Part shown: positions 12,328-22,029 of the stretch, one piece after another
Layout: each line of letters opens with the position of its first letter
Position numbering within the stretch: position 1 is the stretch's first letter
Assembly: GCA_002633005.1 (NCBI GenBank)
Contig: NMRA01000591.1
Coordinates: 191,570-255,569 of the forward strand
Reading direction: 5' to 3'
Length of the DNA stretch: 64,000 nt
DNA from: Phoronis australis
Taxonomy: Eukaryota; Phoronida; Phoronidae
Made by a program: the position numbers and the translations under genes
The notes under the pieces: model-generated
What the model saw: the letters and a program-made list of their open reading frames with translations, nothing else
Told to the model about the DNA's origin: nothing
The model's database searches: none

Positions 12328-12369
12328 TGTTTGTTCTGTCACAAAACTGGACACCTGGCTAGAGACTGT
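12328..12369 (+). pseudogene. Gag zinc knuckle (CCHC), out of frame with gag
   Basis: These 14 codons read C-x2-C-x4-H-x4-C (CLFCHKTGHLARDC), the retroviral-type nucleocapsid knuckle that binds RNA. It lies in a different frame from the gag body upstream, which marks a frameshift; read in the gag frame the same bases give no motif. Confidence 0.85.
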
Positions 12370-12444
12370 CGGAATCGGACACAAGAGATGCAACACCAAA
12401 AGTCAGCAGCGGTCAACCACTGAGGTTCCCAGAGGAAAGAACAT

Positions 12445-12804
12445 TTGGTGAAGCGTGCTCACCCTGAACGCGCCTTCAAAGGAAAGCTGCGTCTGAAGGA
12501 GGGGAGTGTTGGCTCGAAGAAGGTCTCAGTGTTCGGAGACACAGGCTGCACAACCATCGTGGTTCGATCCAGTCTACTCGAACCAGGAGATAGAACCTGC
12601 CAGAAGTGGTCATGCGAGTTGGCGGACTTAACCAAGAGATGGCTGCCTGTGGCAAAGATCAACATCAAGACACTGTACTACACAGTAGAAATGTTTGCGC
12701 TGTGTATGGAGCGTCCAGTGGTCGATTTGATTATTGGGGACGTACCTGGCGCCTTGGACCCAGGGGATGTTGAGCGACAGCAGAGGGAAACTAGTGTCAA
12801 CTAG
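12445..12804 (+). pseudogene. Retropepsin (aspartic protease) of the Gmr1-like element
   Basis: The frame carries the catalytic Asp-Thr-Gly triad in FGDTGCTTIVVRSSL, with the Asp codon at 12538-12540, and a C-terminal VVDLIIGDV that fits the hydrophobic-hydrophobic-Gly strand of retropepsins. Such proteases cleave the Gag-Pol polyprotein. The frame has no ATG near its 5' end, as expected for a product made within Gag-Pol. A stop follows at 12802-12804, and most of the C-terminal part is duplicated downstream. Confidence 0.75.
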
Positions 12805-13454
12805 AACAATACAGGCAATAGCATTGTGGAGGGTCCGAAAGATGGCTCTCAAAAGGGTACTACTTCTCAAGAGGAGAAACCAGTGACCTCAACTCCAGAG
12901 GGAGAAGAGGTGACCGACATGTCGGTAGGAACAGATCCTCATGAATCCAGCAGGGAAACGGTAGTAATGACAACNTCAAATTAGCCGGTGGAGCGTGAGA
13001 CCCCTGAGGTCCCAATCGAGTCCTCACGACAACTTCGCGTTATGAGTCTACTCGAACCAGGAGATAGAACCTGCCAGAAGTGGTCATGCGAGTTGGCGGA
13101 CTTAACCAAGAGATGGCTGCCTGTGGCAAAGATCAACATCAAGACACTGTACTACACAGTAGAAATGTTTGCGCTGCGTATGGAGCGTCCAGTGGTCGAT
13201 TTGATTATTGGGGACGTACATGTACCTGGCGCCTTGGACCCAGGGGATGTTGAGCGACAGCAGAGGGAAACTAGTGTCAACTAGAACAATACAGGCAATA
13301 GCATTGTGGAGGGTCCGAAAGATGGCTCTCAAAAGGGTACTACTTCTCAAGAGGAGAAACCAGTGACCTCAACTCCAGAGGGAGAAGAGGTGACCGACAT
13401 GTCGGTAGGAACAGATCCTCATGAATCCAGCAGGGAAACGGTAGTAATGACAAC
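12571..13454 (+). repeat. Near-identical tandem duplication (about 404 and 410 bp) with an N
   Basis: 12571-12974 recurs at 13045-13454. The differences I see are one base (TGTGTATGG versus TGCGTATGG) and a 6-base insertion giving GTACATGTACC in place of GTACC. An ambiguous base (N, 12975) sits at the end of copy 1. The 70-base spacer encodes a short stretch also ending in stops. The copies cover the end of the protease and the linker leading to integrase. Either a recent duplication or an assembly artefact at a poorly resolved join. Confidence 0.9.
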
Positions 13455-13817
13455 CAGGGCTCAAGCACAGCTACAAAAAGCGGACATTGAACCGTTAGCT
13501 GTATCTCCGACCAAACAAGAAGTGGGACTAAAGCAGTTCAAGGAAGCCCAGCATGAAGACTCAGCAATGAAAATCTGTGGGAGCAAGCTGAAGCCAAGGT
13601 TAAGCAACAGACCAAAGGCAAGGGGACATACGTGATAGGGATTCAGAGAGGAATACTCTATCGTATATTCAACAAGAAGGACGTTGACGACGTGAAACAA
13701 GTTGTCGTGCCGAGCAGTTTAAAGACGTCCGTGATGAGGCTTGCTTATGAGTGTATACTCGGTGGACACTTCGGTGTTAGGAAGACAACTGACCGTATCA
13801 CCAGCAACTTCTATTGA
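13441..13817 (+). pseudogene. Pre-integrase linker and integrase zinc-binding region
   Basis: A TTRAQAQ linker is followed by VGLKQFKEAQHEDSAMK, the helix that commonly precedes gypsy integrases. After a frameshift near 13570 comes GILYRIFNKKDVDDVKQVVV, then the GGHFGVRKTTDRI segment of the H2C2 zinc-binding domain. The CDICQK half of the zinc finger follows near 13857 after a further stop or frameshift. In intact elements this domain multimerises integrase and contacts LTR ends. Confidence 0.75.
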
Positions 13818-13892
13818 CCATGAGTGACATCAGAAGTGGCCCGATTCTATAGATAATGCGACATCTGCCAGAAGACAATCCCTAAATGTCGT

Positions 13893-14411
13893 GTGACCAA
13901 GGTACCCCTGGGAGAGTTGCGTTTGATGGAGGAGCCTTTCAAAAGGATTGCAATCGATCTGATTGGCCCTATAGTTCCAGTTTCCGACAAGGGAAGCAGA
14001 TACATTCTCACAGTGGTAGATTTTGCTGCCAGGTACATGTACCTAGAAGCTGTGGCGCTACCGAATATTGAGTCAGAGCGTGTAGTTGAAGGATTATTAG
14101 AAGTCTTCAGTAGAGTAGGGTTCCCACGAGAGTTCCTGAGTGATCGTGGAACGCAGTTCACAGCGGAACTGATGAAGGAGGTCAGCAAGCTTGTGAGTGC
14201 ACAGCAGCGGTACACAACCCTTTACAATCCACGCTGTAACGGGCTCTGTGAAAGAATCAACGGTGTTCTAAAAGCCATGGTGAAGAAGATGTGTCAAGAA
14301 AGACCAAAGTATTGGGACCGGTATCTGCCAGCTGTCCTGCTTGCTTACCGGGAAGTCCCGCAATCAAGCACAGGATTTTCACCCTTGGAGTTGTTATACG
14401 GCAGACAGTAA
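13893..14411 (+). pseudogene. Integrase catalytic core (DDE)
   Basis: A 172-codon open frame with the retroviral-type integrase RNase H fold. The first Asp is in AIDLIGPIVPVSDKG, the second in FLSDRGTQF and the Glu in NGLCERINGVLK, followed by YLPAVLLAYREVPQSSTG and the SPLELLYGR motif. The three catalytic acidic residues and the spacing look intact. The frame closes at 14409-14411, and the C-terminal domain is in another frame, so the whole protein is not encoded continuously. Confidence 0.92.
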
Positions 14412-14559
14412 AAGGTTCTATGCAAATACTGAGCGAAATCTGGACTGGGAAAGACAGCAACGAAGTTCGTAATACTAAGTCTTCGAGCTCAGGAACCGCT
14501 CAGAGGAGACCTGCGGGTTGGCTAGAAAAAGTTTGTACACAACGTATTGACAAGCATTA

Positions 14560-14818
14560 CTACGACAAGAAGGCCAGAGATATGCAGTTTCAAGTAGGAC
14601 AAAGAGTGTTAGTATTACTTCCCACAGACCACAACAAACTTACACTGCAGTGGAAGGGGCCTCACAAGGTTAAAGAAAAAGTCAACCGTATGGACTACAG
14701 AATCAACATGAACGGCAAGATTAAGATCTTTCATGCCAATCTGTTTAAGGCGTACCACGAACGCGATGGCCTAAATGAATTGAGCGGCATTAGTTTACTG
14801 AAGAGAAAGAGTGTTTAG
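14560..14818 (+). pseudogene. Integrase C-terminal domain
   Basis: The frame gives YYDKKARDMQFQVGQRVLVLL, then LQWKGPHKVKEKVNRMDYRI and IFHANLFKAYHERDG. This is the usual small beta-barrel tail of gypsy integrases (FxVGDxVLL ... WxGPYxV ... HVNxLK-type pattern). It ends at TAG 14816-14818, where the RNase H remnant begins in another frame. Confidence 0.8.
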
Positions 14819-15048
14819 AGATAGTCTTCGCTGTCAAATGCTTTCAGTTTTATCTCTACGGGACGGAATTTGTGGTGCAAACAGATCACAAACCACTGGT
14901 TTGTAAGATTGAAAATCCCAGAGTTATTCCATAGGCTGTAGTGCTGCAAAATTATAAAATTCATGTGGATGATATTCCAGGAAAAGCTACCAACCGTGCA
15001 GACTACTTAAGTCGACTAGCAGAGCCTGCAAGTCAAGTAGCTCCTTAG
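14800..15048 (+). pseudogene. RNase H remnant after integrase; RT deleted
   Basis: In one frame the region reads ECLEIVFAVKCFQFYLYG, FVVQTDHKPL, then LQNYKIHVDDIPGKATNRAD-YLSR. These are hallmarks of Ty3/gypsy RNase H and the segment following it. A stop interrupts it near 14932. No reverse-transcriptase motif lies between integrase and this segment, so a deletion joined the end of integrase to mid-RNase H near 14800-14810. The position after integrase is the reason for the Gmr1-type call. Confidence 0.8.
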
Positions 15049-15758
15049 AGACGGATACTGAGGCAGAAAGTTATGTATATATGCCAGATGATTTTGTGTT
15101 AGAGAATTATAAAGTAATTTTCTCTTTGGCAGGGGTGTGTTGTCAGAATGTAGACTGGCAATCTTTTTAGTTGTATTGTTTTGTTTTGTTGTTATGTATA
15201 ATTGGCATGACCCCTGAGTGATTATGTAATTTGTTTACTACAGAATAGTATGGAACTTTCTAGACGACTCTAGCATGACAGTGAATAATGCAGTCTGGAA
15301 TATTCTAGAGACTAGTACATGTTTGTAGAATGGTTGGGTAGATTAAGGAAGGTTCTAAAATGTGCTTGAATTAATGAAAAGTTGCAGAACAATGCATTAG
15401 GCTATTAATACACTAGCACGGTTTGTGTTAGTAAGATAATCAACAGTTCAAGAAAGTTAATCAGAGTTAATCATAAGAAAAGCAGATAATAAGTTAAAGA
15501 GTTGCAGTGAAGAGAATCAGCAGTTACAGCGATAGTCAATAGAGAGCCATCTTTAGAGACAGCAGGTCGTTATTGAATCAACGAGTGTAACTGTTGCTGA
15601 ACGTGTCTCAGAAGTTTATCACAAGCCAAGGGTTGGAAGCACTGGCTGGAGCATAAAACAGACATTACGACGGACGTTTTGTTTGAGTAGCTTTGTGAAC
15701 GTGCGGTCGGGATTAATAAAGGATTTCGAAGTCTAAAACTAGCGCAGAAGTAAATAAC

Positions 15759-15790
15759 GTTTCGGTTTAGTTCATTAAACCATTCTCAAG
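15759..15790 (-). other. Hammerhead-ribozyme-like hairpin remnant at the Penelope 3' end
   Basis: On the minus strand CTTGAGAAT is followed by a perfect 6-bp hairpin (GGTTTA, loop ATGAAC, TAAACC) and then GAAAC. This is the order core-1, stem II, GAAA of hammerhead ribozymes, which Penelope-like elements are known to carry. Core-1 should read CUGANGA; here it reads CUUGAGA, two mismatches, so the copy is probably inactive. Stems I and III were not modelled. Confidence 0.4.
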
Positions 15791-15898
15791 GAAGCAGTTA
15801 CAAACACAAAACAAGCGCCACAGGTAGAGAAGAGACTGTAGAGTTACACAGCAAAATCCATTGTGATGGGGAGAGACCAGAAATCAAAACAGTTGGAG

Positions 15899-16210
15899 CT
15901 AAAATGAACCAATGTTTCTATTGAGGTAACGCTCAGCATGATTCAACCGTATATGCATAGCCTCCTTTATGAGGAGCCTGAGGGTGGCATTATCCTTGCT
16001 TAGTATCTGAACACCAGAGTAATCTATAGTGTGACCAGTTGTCACGGAATGATTGAGAACAGCACTGTGTGTGTCTTTACAGTGTTCTTTTACTCTTGTG
16101 CCAAGAATCCTGTTCGTCACTCCAATGTGAAACTGTTCACAGTCACTGCAGTTGAGTTTGTACACAACATGACTTCTTTGAGAAGTACTCACCGGCGTTT
16201 TAAGTCTCAA
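15899..16210 (-). pseudogene. GIY-YIG-like endonuclease domain of the Penelope element
   Basis: This frame encodes VVYKLNCSDCEQFHIGVTNR, which fits the Penelope pattern VVYKIxCxxCxxxYIGxT (GIY is VVY and YIG is HIG here), with the CxxC characteristic of these elements. A downstream LGTRVKEH helix follows. A long divergent tail ends at TGA/TAG near 15899. In the family this domain nicks target DNA. The Tyr-to-His change in the second motif is notable in a copy that is already broken. Confidence 0.85.
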
Positions 16211-16388
16211 CTACACTACTACTATGACCTAAATAGGGGAGACTGAGAAGTATTTTCTTCACTTCAGTCCCATGATAAACATCCGAAGGTGTCCTGGATT
16301 GGTTACGTAAAAATCCGTCAGTGCAGGATTTAATAAAAGTTTTAGGGTAACCATTTTGGATCAAGAGGTTATTTAAAACTTCAATTTC

Positions 16389-17645
16389 TCAGGCAAACAA
16401 GTCAGGATTGCTACAAATCTTAATGGTGCGATTAAACAGACTATTGACCGGACCAGTTTTGTGCTTTTTTGGAACAAAACTATCCCACTTAAGGTACAGA
16501 CATGAGAATGTGGGTTTTTTGTACACTGATGTAGACAATAAGTCATTCTGACGGTGAACTAATAGATCAAGGAAACTTATGCAATTATTAACTTCCGACT
16601 CCATGGTAAATTTAATACTATTACATAACGTGTTCATCCACTTAAGAAATGGCTTAGCTTGACTATGATGGCTAAACATCAGGAAAATATCATCAACATA
16701 CCGTTTGTAATACAATAGTGGATCAGTAGGACAGCTATTAAACGCCATCTCCTCTAAATTGATCATCCATATATTAGCTAATACAGGACCGAGTGGACTC
16801 CCCATAGCAACACCGTCACATTGGTCAAAGAATTCCTCATTGAATATAAAGTGATTTTCTTTAACTGCAATGTTGAGCAATGTCTGTAGTTGAGGTCTAG
16901 TTAAATTACACACAGTATTGATCTTTATATCTGGAAAAAGTTTGTCGAGGCAAACTTTTTATAGTACTGTCTACAGGAATATTCGTAAACAAGCTAACAA
17001 CATCGAAACTAACCATGTATGAAGCTTTTTTCATTGCCTTAATGTCATGAACGAACTCAAACGAGTACATAAGGTAATATTTAGAATCACAGAGAGGAGT
17101 CAAGAGCCGAACTAAAAGCTAAGCAAGGTTCTAGGTGTAAGACCCAATACAGGATACTATCGGTATTAATGGAGTACGGGCTTATGGGTTTTCGGTAACC
17201 CGTACATTTTAGCAGGTTGTGAACCAGTGGGGCGAATACTATCATAAGTGTCCTGATCAATGGCATTGATACGTTTCAAGTTGCAAACATATGACTAAAG
17301 TCTGGATTCACGTTTGACAGTGGGATCATGACTCAGTTTAGAGAATTTGGTCTAGTCAGAAACAATGTCATTCAGTTTGTAGATGTAATCTATTTTATCA
17401 AGTATGACGACACCATTCCCTTTGTCTGGACGACAAATAACAGTTTGAGGGTCATCATGTAGATTTTTCAAAGCTGCTAACTCATTAGAGAAGACTTTTT
17501 GTTCCGGTTGTTGTCTGAAGGTGTAAATGTAGCGATAACATAGTTCACGCAGCCGATGTTTGATCCGATTCTTGTCTGTAGTGATGTGACCTTCCACACT
17601 ATGATAAAGCGTTTCAAAGCTGGTTTTAACACCAAATATTGTCAA
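16389..17645 (-). pseudogene. Penelope-type reverse transcriptase, broken into frames
   Basis: Three minus-strand frames in order form one RT. 17352-17645 carries the finger-region motif ICRPDKGNGVVILDK. 16906-17103 carries motif A, SFDVVSLFTNIP. 16389-16913 carries motif B-like GVAMGSPLGPVLANIWM, motif C YKRYVDDIFLMF with catalytic YVDD, then NNCISFLDLLV and VYKKPTFS. These motifs are typical of Penelope-like RTs, which are related to telomerase. About 250 bases between 17103 and 17352 are in other frames with stops. Confidence 0.92.
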
Positions 17646-18880
17646 GCTGTCGTGGAGGATGACTGAATTTTAGCCCTCTGCTGAGAAGCATTAGTTTCAT
17701 CATCAGTGAGAGTACATGAAGATAGATTTACAACTTTAAAAATATCAATGTTATTAACATTCTGACCATGCATGATTAATAAAGTATTAACTCGAACCAG
17801 TCTTCATTCAATCGTCGCACCGAAAGCTAATAGCACCGGTCTGTAACTACCTGCGCCCACCCACACACGGGGAAAAACTTGACATGTTTCTATTAAGAAG
17901 AAGACTATATGATCCTATTTTTGGATGGATTCGTCATATTCTGCTCCGCTTAGTGGCCGTTTCCATTATCAATGAATCTCTTTGTCGTTTTCTGCTCCAA
18001 CTGCAAAGCCGATCGAAGGATCATCATGGAAATTGGCAGATGAGTTTCTGTTGAGGACGCTAGGATTGATGTTGATTGTTTCTGGTGCCTGTGGCATTCC
18101 GAAGTGACAATTCGCTATTTTGCTTGGAAGACCTTAATGAGAATTGACAGAGATGTTCCTACATGTATGAAGCTCGAATAATGGCAACGAAGTTTGGACT
18201 GACCGGCTAACACTATGCCCCTAGTGACAGTTTTATTTGTTTACATCTTCAGTGTTCCTTTGCAGAATTTCATGAAATTTGTTAAAAATGTTTATTAAGA
18301 CTATAACAATACCTAGGATTGATCAGATGTAATCGTTTCTTATTTTGGAGACAGTGAGGCCTTCTCATTTTGGACCTGTTTGACATATTTTACGCTTATT
18401 TAGCGCCGTTTGGGTTGACCCTAACGTACAGTAGATTAGTACCGTTTGCAGTGCAGTCAGTTGTGTGTGCATTTCAAAGACTTGCCTTGCTGTTGTTAAT
18501 GTATCCGCAATCCATTGAGTACACAGGGATCGTTTCAATCACGAGACTATTTATATAATTACGGGCCGATCTCGAGGGTGACATTAGGCCATAAAAGCGA
18601 AGTGAGAGTAAAGTTTTTCGAAACCGAAGGTACTGCCATCTTGCGGTCACGCAAACTTGAATTTAGTTTGAAGCCTCTCCTTTAGCTGGTTGTCTTGGAA
18701 AAATCTTCCAAGACTATTTAAAAGCGTCTCAATAAGCATTGATTATTTTTCTCTGTCAACCCTCGTGTTGGCCGAAAGAGGTTTCTTTTTACGTACATAA
18801 CTTTCCACATGACAATTCTATGAATAGTCAACCACTACTGTGCTGGCTTACCTCTAATGTGAGGAATACTTTTCCAACAG

Positions 18881-18988
18881 GTTGTGTGCTGTACGGAGCT
18901 GCAATGATGTTGTGCGGTGCTAACTCCATCTTTTCAATTGCCTTTATGTCCGTAGACAGATGTAGAACCGTGTGCCGCCTGACCACAG
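18881..18988 (+). CDS. Opsin, exon B (TM3)
   Basis: A 108-base exon with acceptor TTTTCCAACAG| at 18880 and donor CCACAG|GTGAGT at 18988/18989, phase 1 at both ends, matching exons A and C. It starts with the disulphide Cys (bovine 110 position, codon 18883-18885). Aligned without gaps to bovine rhodopsin helix 3, the counterion position 113 is Tyr rather than Glu, and the DRY/ERY motif is Asp-Arg-Cys (18955-18963). The helix ends TVCRLTT. Tyr at 113 is usual in non-vertebrate-type opsins. Cys in place of the motif Tyr is unusual. Confidence 0.95.
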
Positions 18989-21706
18989 GTGAGTAGTACA
19001 TGTACAACTCTTAACACAGCAATAGCTCGGTTACTCCTAAGACGGTGAGTATCAAGTACATGTACGGTCTTATTGTGCCAGGCTGTTATGCACAATTCTC
19101 CGGATCGAAATCAAATACTGCAAACCACTCCTCACTCTGGGTAAGCTAAACACTTAGTTGCAAGCGATTTCAACAGCGTTAAGAGCCATTCCCGGAGAAA
19201 TTGAAAGAAAAATCCACTATGAGGTCATCTTTTAGATTCAGCTTAACTTTTGTGTATGTGATCTTGATGTGGCCCTGATACAAAAATCACCAATTTTGCT
19301 TGTGTTGAGCTCTTAGTTTTTTATCTATAGGCCTTCAAAGGTTCATCCAGACAATGGCTGGTTTTTGTATACCGAAAGAAACAATTTTCCAAAATGAAAA
19401 GCAGGTAAAAAGCATGCAATGACAGAAAACACATACAGGTATTAGGAAGTGGAACATAAGGACTACCAAATAAAATTGCAACCATATTGAAGAAATCTCT
19501 CGAATGGTATTTTTTCATTTTGTTCTAAAACTGCCCAATATTGCGTATTCAACACTTTTTGAACGAATGTTTTTGTAGCTTCATTACCCTTAAAATGGTC
19601 TCACGAAGAAATAACTAATGAAAATCAATCAACAGTTAAGAGATCATAATCAATGCTGCGTGACTTATCCATAAACTATTTCACCCTTTCATCGCCAGAG
19701 GTTACGCAGGCACAGGTTATGGCATGTTCGCACTGTGCCAATTCCCAAAACGGTAAACGCCGTAAGAGACTATGCTCAGGCTGACGTGAATAATAGGCGT
19801 GCTTTTTAATGAAACATTCCGGTTCGTGGACAATTTCAAGACGCTAAAGCTTTTATTTGTAAACAATTCTTTTGAATTAAGTGTTCGAGACTATATGAAG
19901 CGGACGAACCGATTTTTTTTTTCTATTTGGAAGATAAAAGCCAACATCACGGGAAAGGCATCGATGTCTGAAACACACAAATGAAAAAGTATATTTGAAA
20001 ATTATCAAAATTGCATGTTGCATTTAAAAGTTATCATAACCGTTTTTATGTGTTAAATTTTGACTCACTTATTTGATCGGGTCGGCCATCATGGATTTCA
20101 GATGCATAGGTTACGAGTTTAAAAGTGCTTAAAAATTATTTTCACAAACAGTCGAGTTAAGTGACACGTATCTTTATCTATCATTCTATACAATCCAAGA
20201 GTTTATACCAGAATTTTATCACGCAGGTGTAACTCATTGAAGTGCTCACGATTCAGGTTGGACAAGATTGCAACATCTGCTGAACTGAAAGACATGTTCA
20301 ACCGGCTACATTGTAATCTATGAAGATTCAACTAGAACACAAGCTGTTACGATAAAACAGTTTTTTTTTACTTTTTTCTGGGGTTTGGGCCATAACATTT
20401 CAATCGGAAGTACCCATTCAATTGACCTTGCACCCTGCTAAAAACGGTTGAAATTGTTTTGAAATCGTTTTTTGTTTGAAAGTAAACTTTTCCTCGAGGA
20501 ATGATAAGGTGTATGCATCGCAATAGGACACATATTTTTTCTAACCTTTGTGCACACATTGATTCATATTTTTAACTGGTTACTTTCTACATCAGGATAT
20601 ATCAATGCAACAAAATGTGCAAAATCTGACTTGATTTAGAGAAACAGGTTATATTTTGATGATGAAGTGTGAAGCTTACTTGGATCCTTCAGCCTCTTGA
20701 ATTCCTATTTTATTACCAATCATGCTTGTCAAATTCTAGCGTAGCAGGAACGCTTCTGTGGTACTCAGTCGCCGTGATAAACAACAATTACGCACGTCCA
20801 CTTTTATGCTCAACGCGATTTTCGTTCAGCCTGCATTGCTCTGAAATCCTAAGTTACGTCTTGTGACAAAAGTTTGTTAAGATCATTTTCGAATCCCAGA
20901 GGATCTTAAAAGTGGCTAAAAATCAAATTCTCAAAATTAGGCAAATTTACCAAATTTTGAAGTTTTCAGTGAAAGTTAATGTAAACTCCTTAAAATTGCG
21001 AAAACTGTACCATGATAGCAATTTTTAATGCCTACATACGTGTACATTGTAAAGATTTTTTCTTTCCCGTCCATTTAAGCCGCTTTAAAAGAACTTCACT
21101 AACTGAACCCTTTTGAACCTAACATGGGCTAATTTAGGCAAAACTATACAAGAAGTTCTAACTTTAAAAAATAATGGCCGAAAATTTTCAAATAAACATT
21201 TTGAACACCAGGATGTATGAACTCAAAATTTTTTTCTAGATCTGAGTCGAAGACCCTAGAGTTCACTTTTTGGTGCTTTCGTGGATTGACAATTAACTTT
21301 AATTATTGTATCTCAGGCTTTCGTAATAAGCATTAAAAAATTGCTACATGTTATAAAGTCATCCGTACCCACAGGGATATCCTAGAGAAATCCGTAAGCA
21401 AAAAAAAATGTTAAAAAATTTGCACTTTTCACGGTCTGGAGTCGAGTGACACTTCGCAACTTGAGATTTACATAAGTTACGGCTCTGTTGGTGACGAAGG
21501 CATAGACCGCACGTGAAGACCAACAGACGTTTTAGCAGGATAAAATCACTCATTATTGCCAGTGGGTGTGACAAGTAATCTTTATCAATGGAAACATGAA
21601 ATCATGCAGTTTTTACACAGTAGGAATTGTGAACAATTAGAAATTTCCATTGGTGACTTTGGTGGCTCAAACAGACCCGATTTCATCCTTCCTATTTCAC
21701 TTTCAG
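18989..21706 (+). other. Opsin intron 2, nothing recognised
   Basis: This 2.7-kb, AT-rich intron runs between GTGAGT and a TTTCACTTTCAG acceptor. It contains only short open frames without recognised domains and two TACATGTA palindromes near the donor. Confidence 0.7.
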
Positions 21707-22029
21707 ATAAAAAATTGCGATCTTGTGACTCGTTGCCCCGAGCCATGGTAATAGCTGCGCCTTGGATGCTTGGTATCTTTTGGTCAACGGTTACACTGGG
21801 ACCGTGGGCCACATACACGTATGACGTCAGCCGGACATTTTGCACCGTTAACTGGATGTCAGGCGATATCCGCTACATAGTGGTGCTTTGTATCGGAATG
21901 TTTTTCGTCCCTGTCGGCACAATGGTATTTTGTTATGGAAAGATTGTTGTTTTTGTGTCTAGGAATCGAAATTTTGTCAAGACCTCGTCGACTGCTCAAG
22001 ATAACAGCGCGATATTTAATATAACCAAG
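21707..22029 (+). CDS. Opsin, exon C (TM4-TM5)
   Basis: Acceptor CTATTTCACTTTCAG| at 21706, donor ACCAAG|GTAAGT at 22029/22030; enters in phase 1 and leaves in phase 0. It encodes the second intracellular loop (KKLRSCDSLPR), TM4 with AAPWMLGIFW, extracellular loop 2 and TM5 with FVPVGTMVFCYGKIVVF. Loop 2 reads WATYTYDVSRTFCTVNW. Counting back from the disulphide Cys (21841-21843, bovine 187), the residue at position 181 is Asp (21823-21825), an acidic residue at the ancestral counterion site. The WAxY...D...CTxNW pattern closely resembles peropsins as I recall them, which is the main reason for that subgroup call. Confidence 0.95.

Larger units (their letters stand above)
15722..17773 (-). 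mobile_element. Penelope-like element, nested, with 11-bp target duplication
   Basis: GATTAATAAAG is present at both edges (15711-15721 and 17774-17784), so the insertion is exactly bounded. Read on the minus strand it encodes an N-terminal region (NLSS..LTDDE), RPDKGNGVVILDK, reverse-transcriptase motifs and a C-terminal GIY-YIG-like domain: the Penelope layout. The 5' end appears truncated, because the reading frame is already inside the N-terminal conserved region at the edge. Several frameshifts and stops break it. It is younger than the LTR element it sits in. Confidence 0.92.
10558..17881 (+). mobile_element. Degraded Gmr1-like Ty3/gypsy LTR retrotransposon
   Basis: Layout: 5' LTR, gag, protease, integrase, RNase H remnant, 3' LTR. 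The first 200 or so bases of the two LTRs match clearly (from 10558 and 15138). The string ACATGTTT occurs at 10553-10560 and 17882-17889, so a 5-bp target duplication (ACATG or TGTTT) lies within it. Integrase precedes RNase H, the order known for deuterostome Gmr1-type elements, whereas ordinary gypsy has RT and RNase H first. The RT domain is missing, gag has an in-frame TAG and frameshifts are present, so the copy is not autonomous. A Penelope-like element is nested in the 3' LTR. Confidence 0.88.
15138..17881 (+). repeat. 3' LTR, split by a Penelope-like element
   Basis: The first part, 15138-15721, begins TGTTGTCAGAATGTAGACTGG after a purine tract (CAGGGGTG) and matches the 5' LTR for about 200 bases. 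The second part, 17774-17881, resumes after the insertion with TATTAACTCGAACC and ends ACACGGGGAAAAACTTG. Without the insert the LTR is about 680 bp, close to the 713 bp of the 5' copy. The AATAAA within GATTAATAAAG is a plausible LTR polyadenylation signal and is exactly where the insert landed. Confidence 0.8.
7346..18880 (+). other. Opsin intron 1 (11.5 kb), transposon-loaded
   Basis: The interval between donor 7346 (GTATAA) and acceptor 18880 (CCAACAG) contains a TG microsatellite, a 156-bp-period array, a possible minus-strand exon (9570-9722) and a complete but degraded LTR retrotransposon with a nested Penelope-like element. The stretches 8481-9569, 9723-10557 and 17890-18880 show no gene or repeat I recognise. 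Confidence 0.8.

Noticed and set aside
12988-13284. Second copy of the protease C-terminal frame
   Set aside because: It is the duplicated part of 12571-12974 and lacks the catalytic Asp-Thr-Gly, so it is not a second protease.
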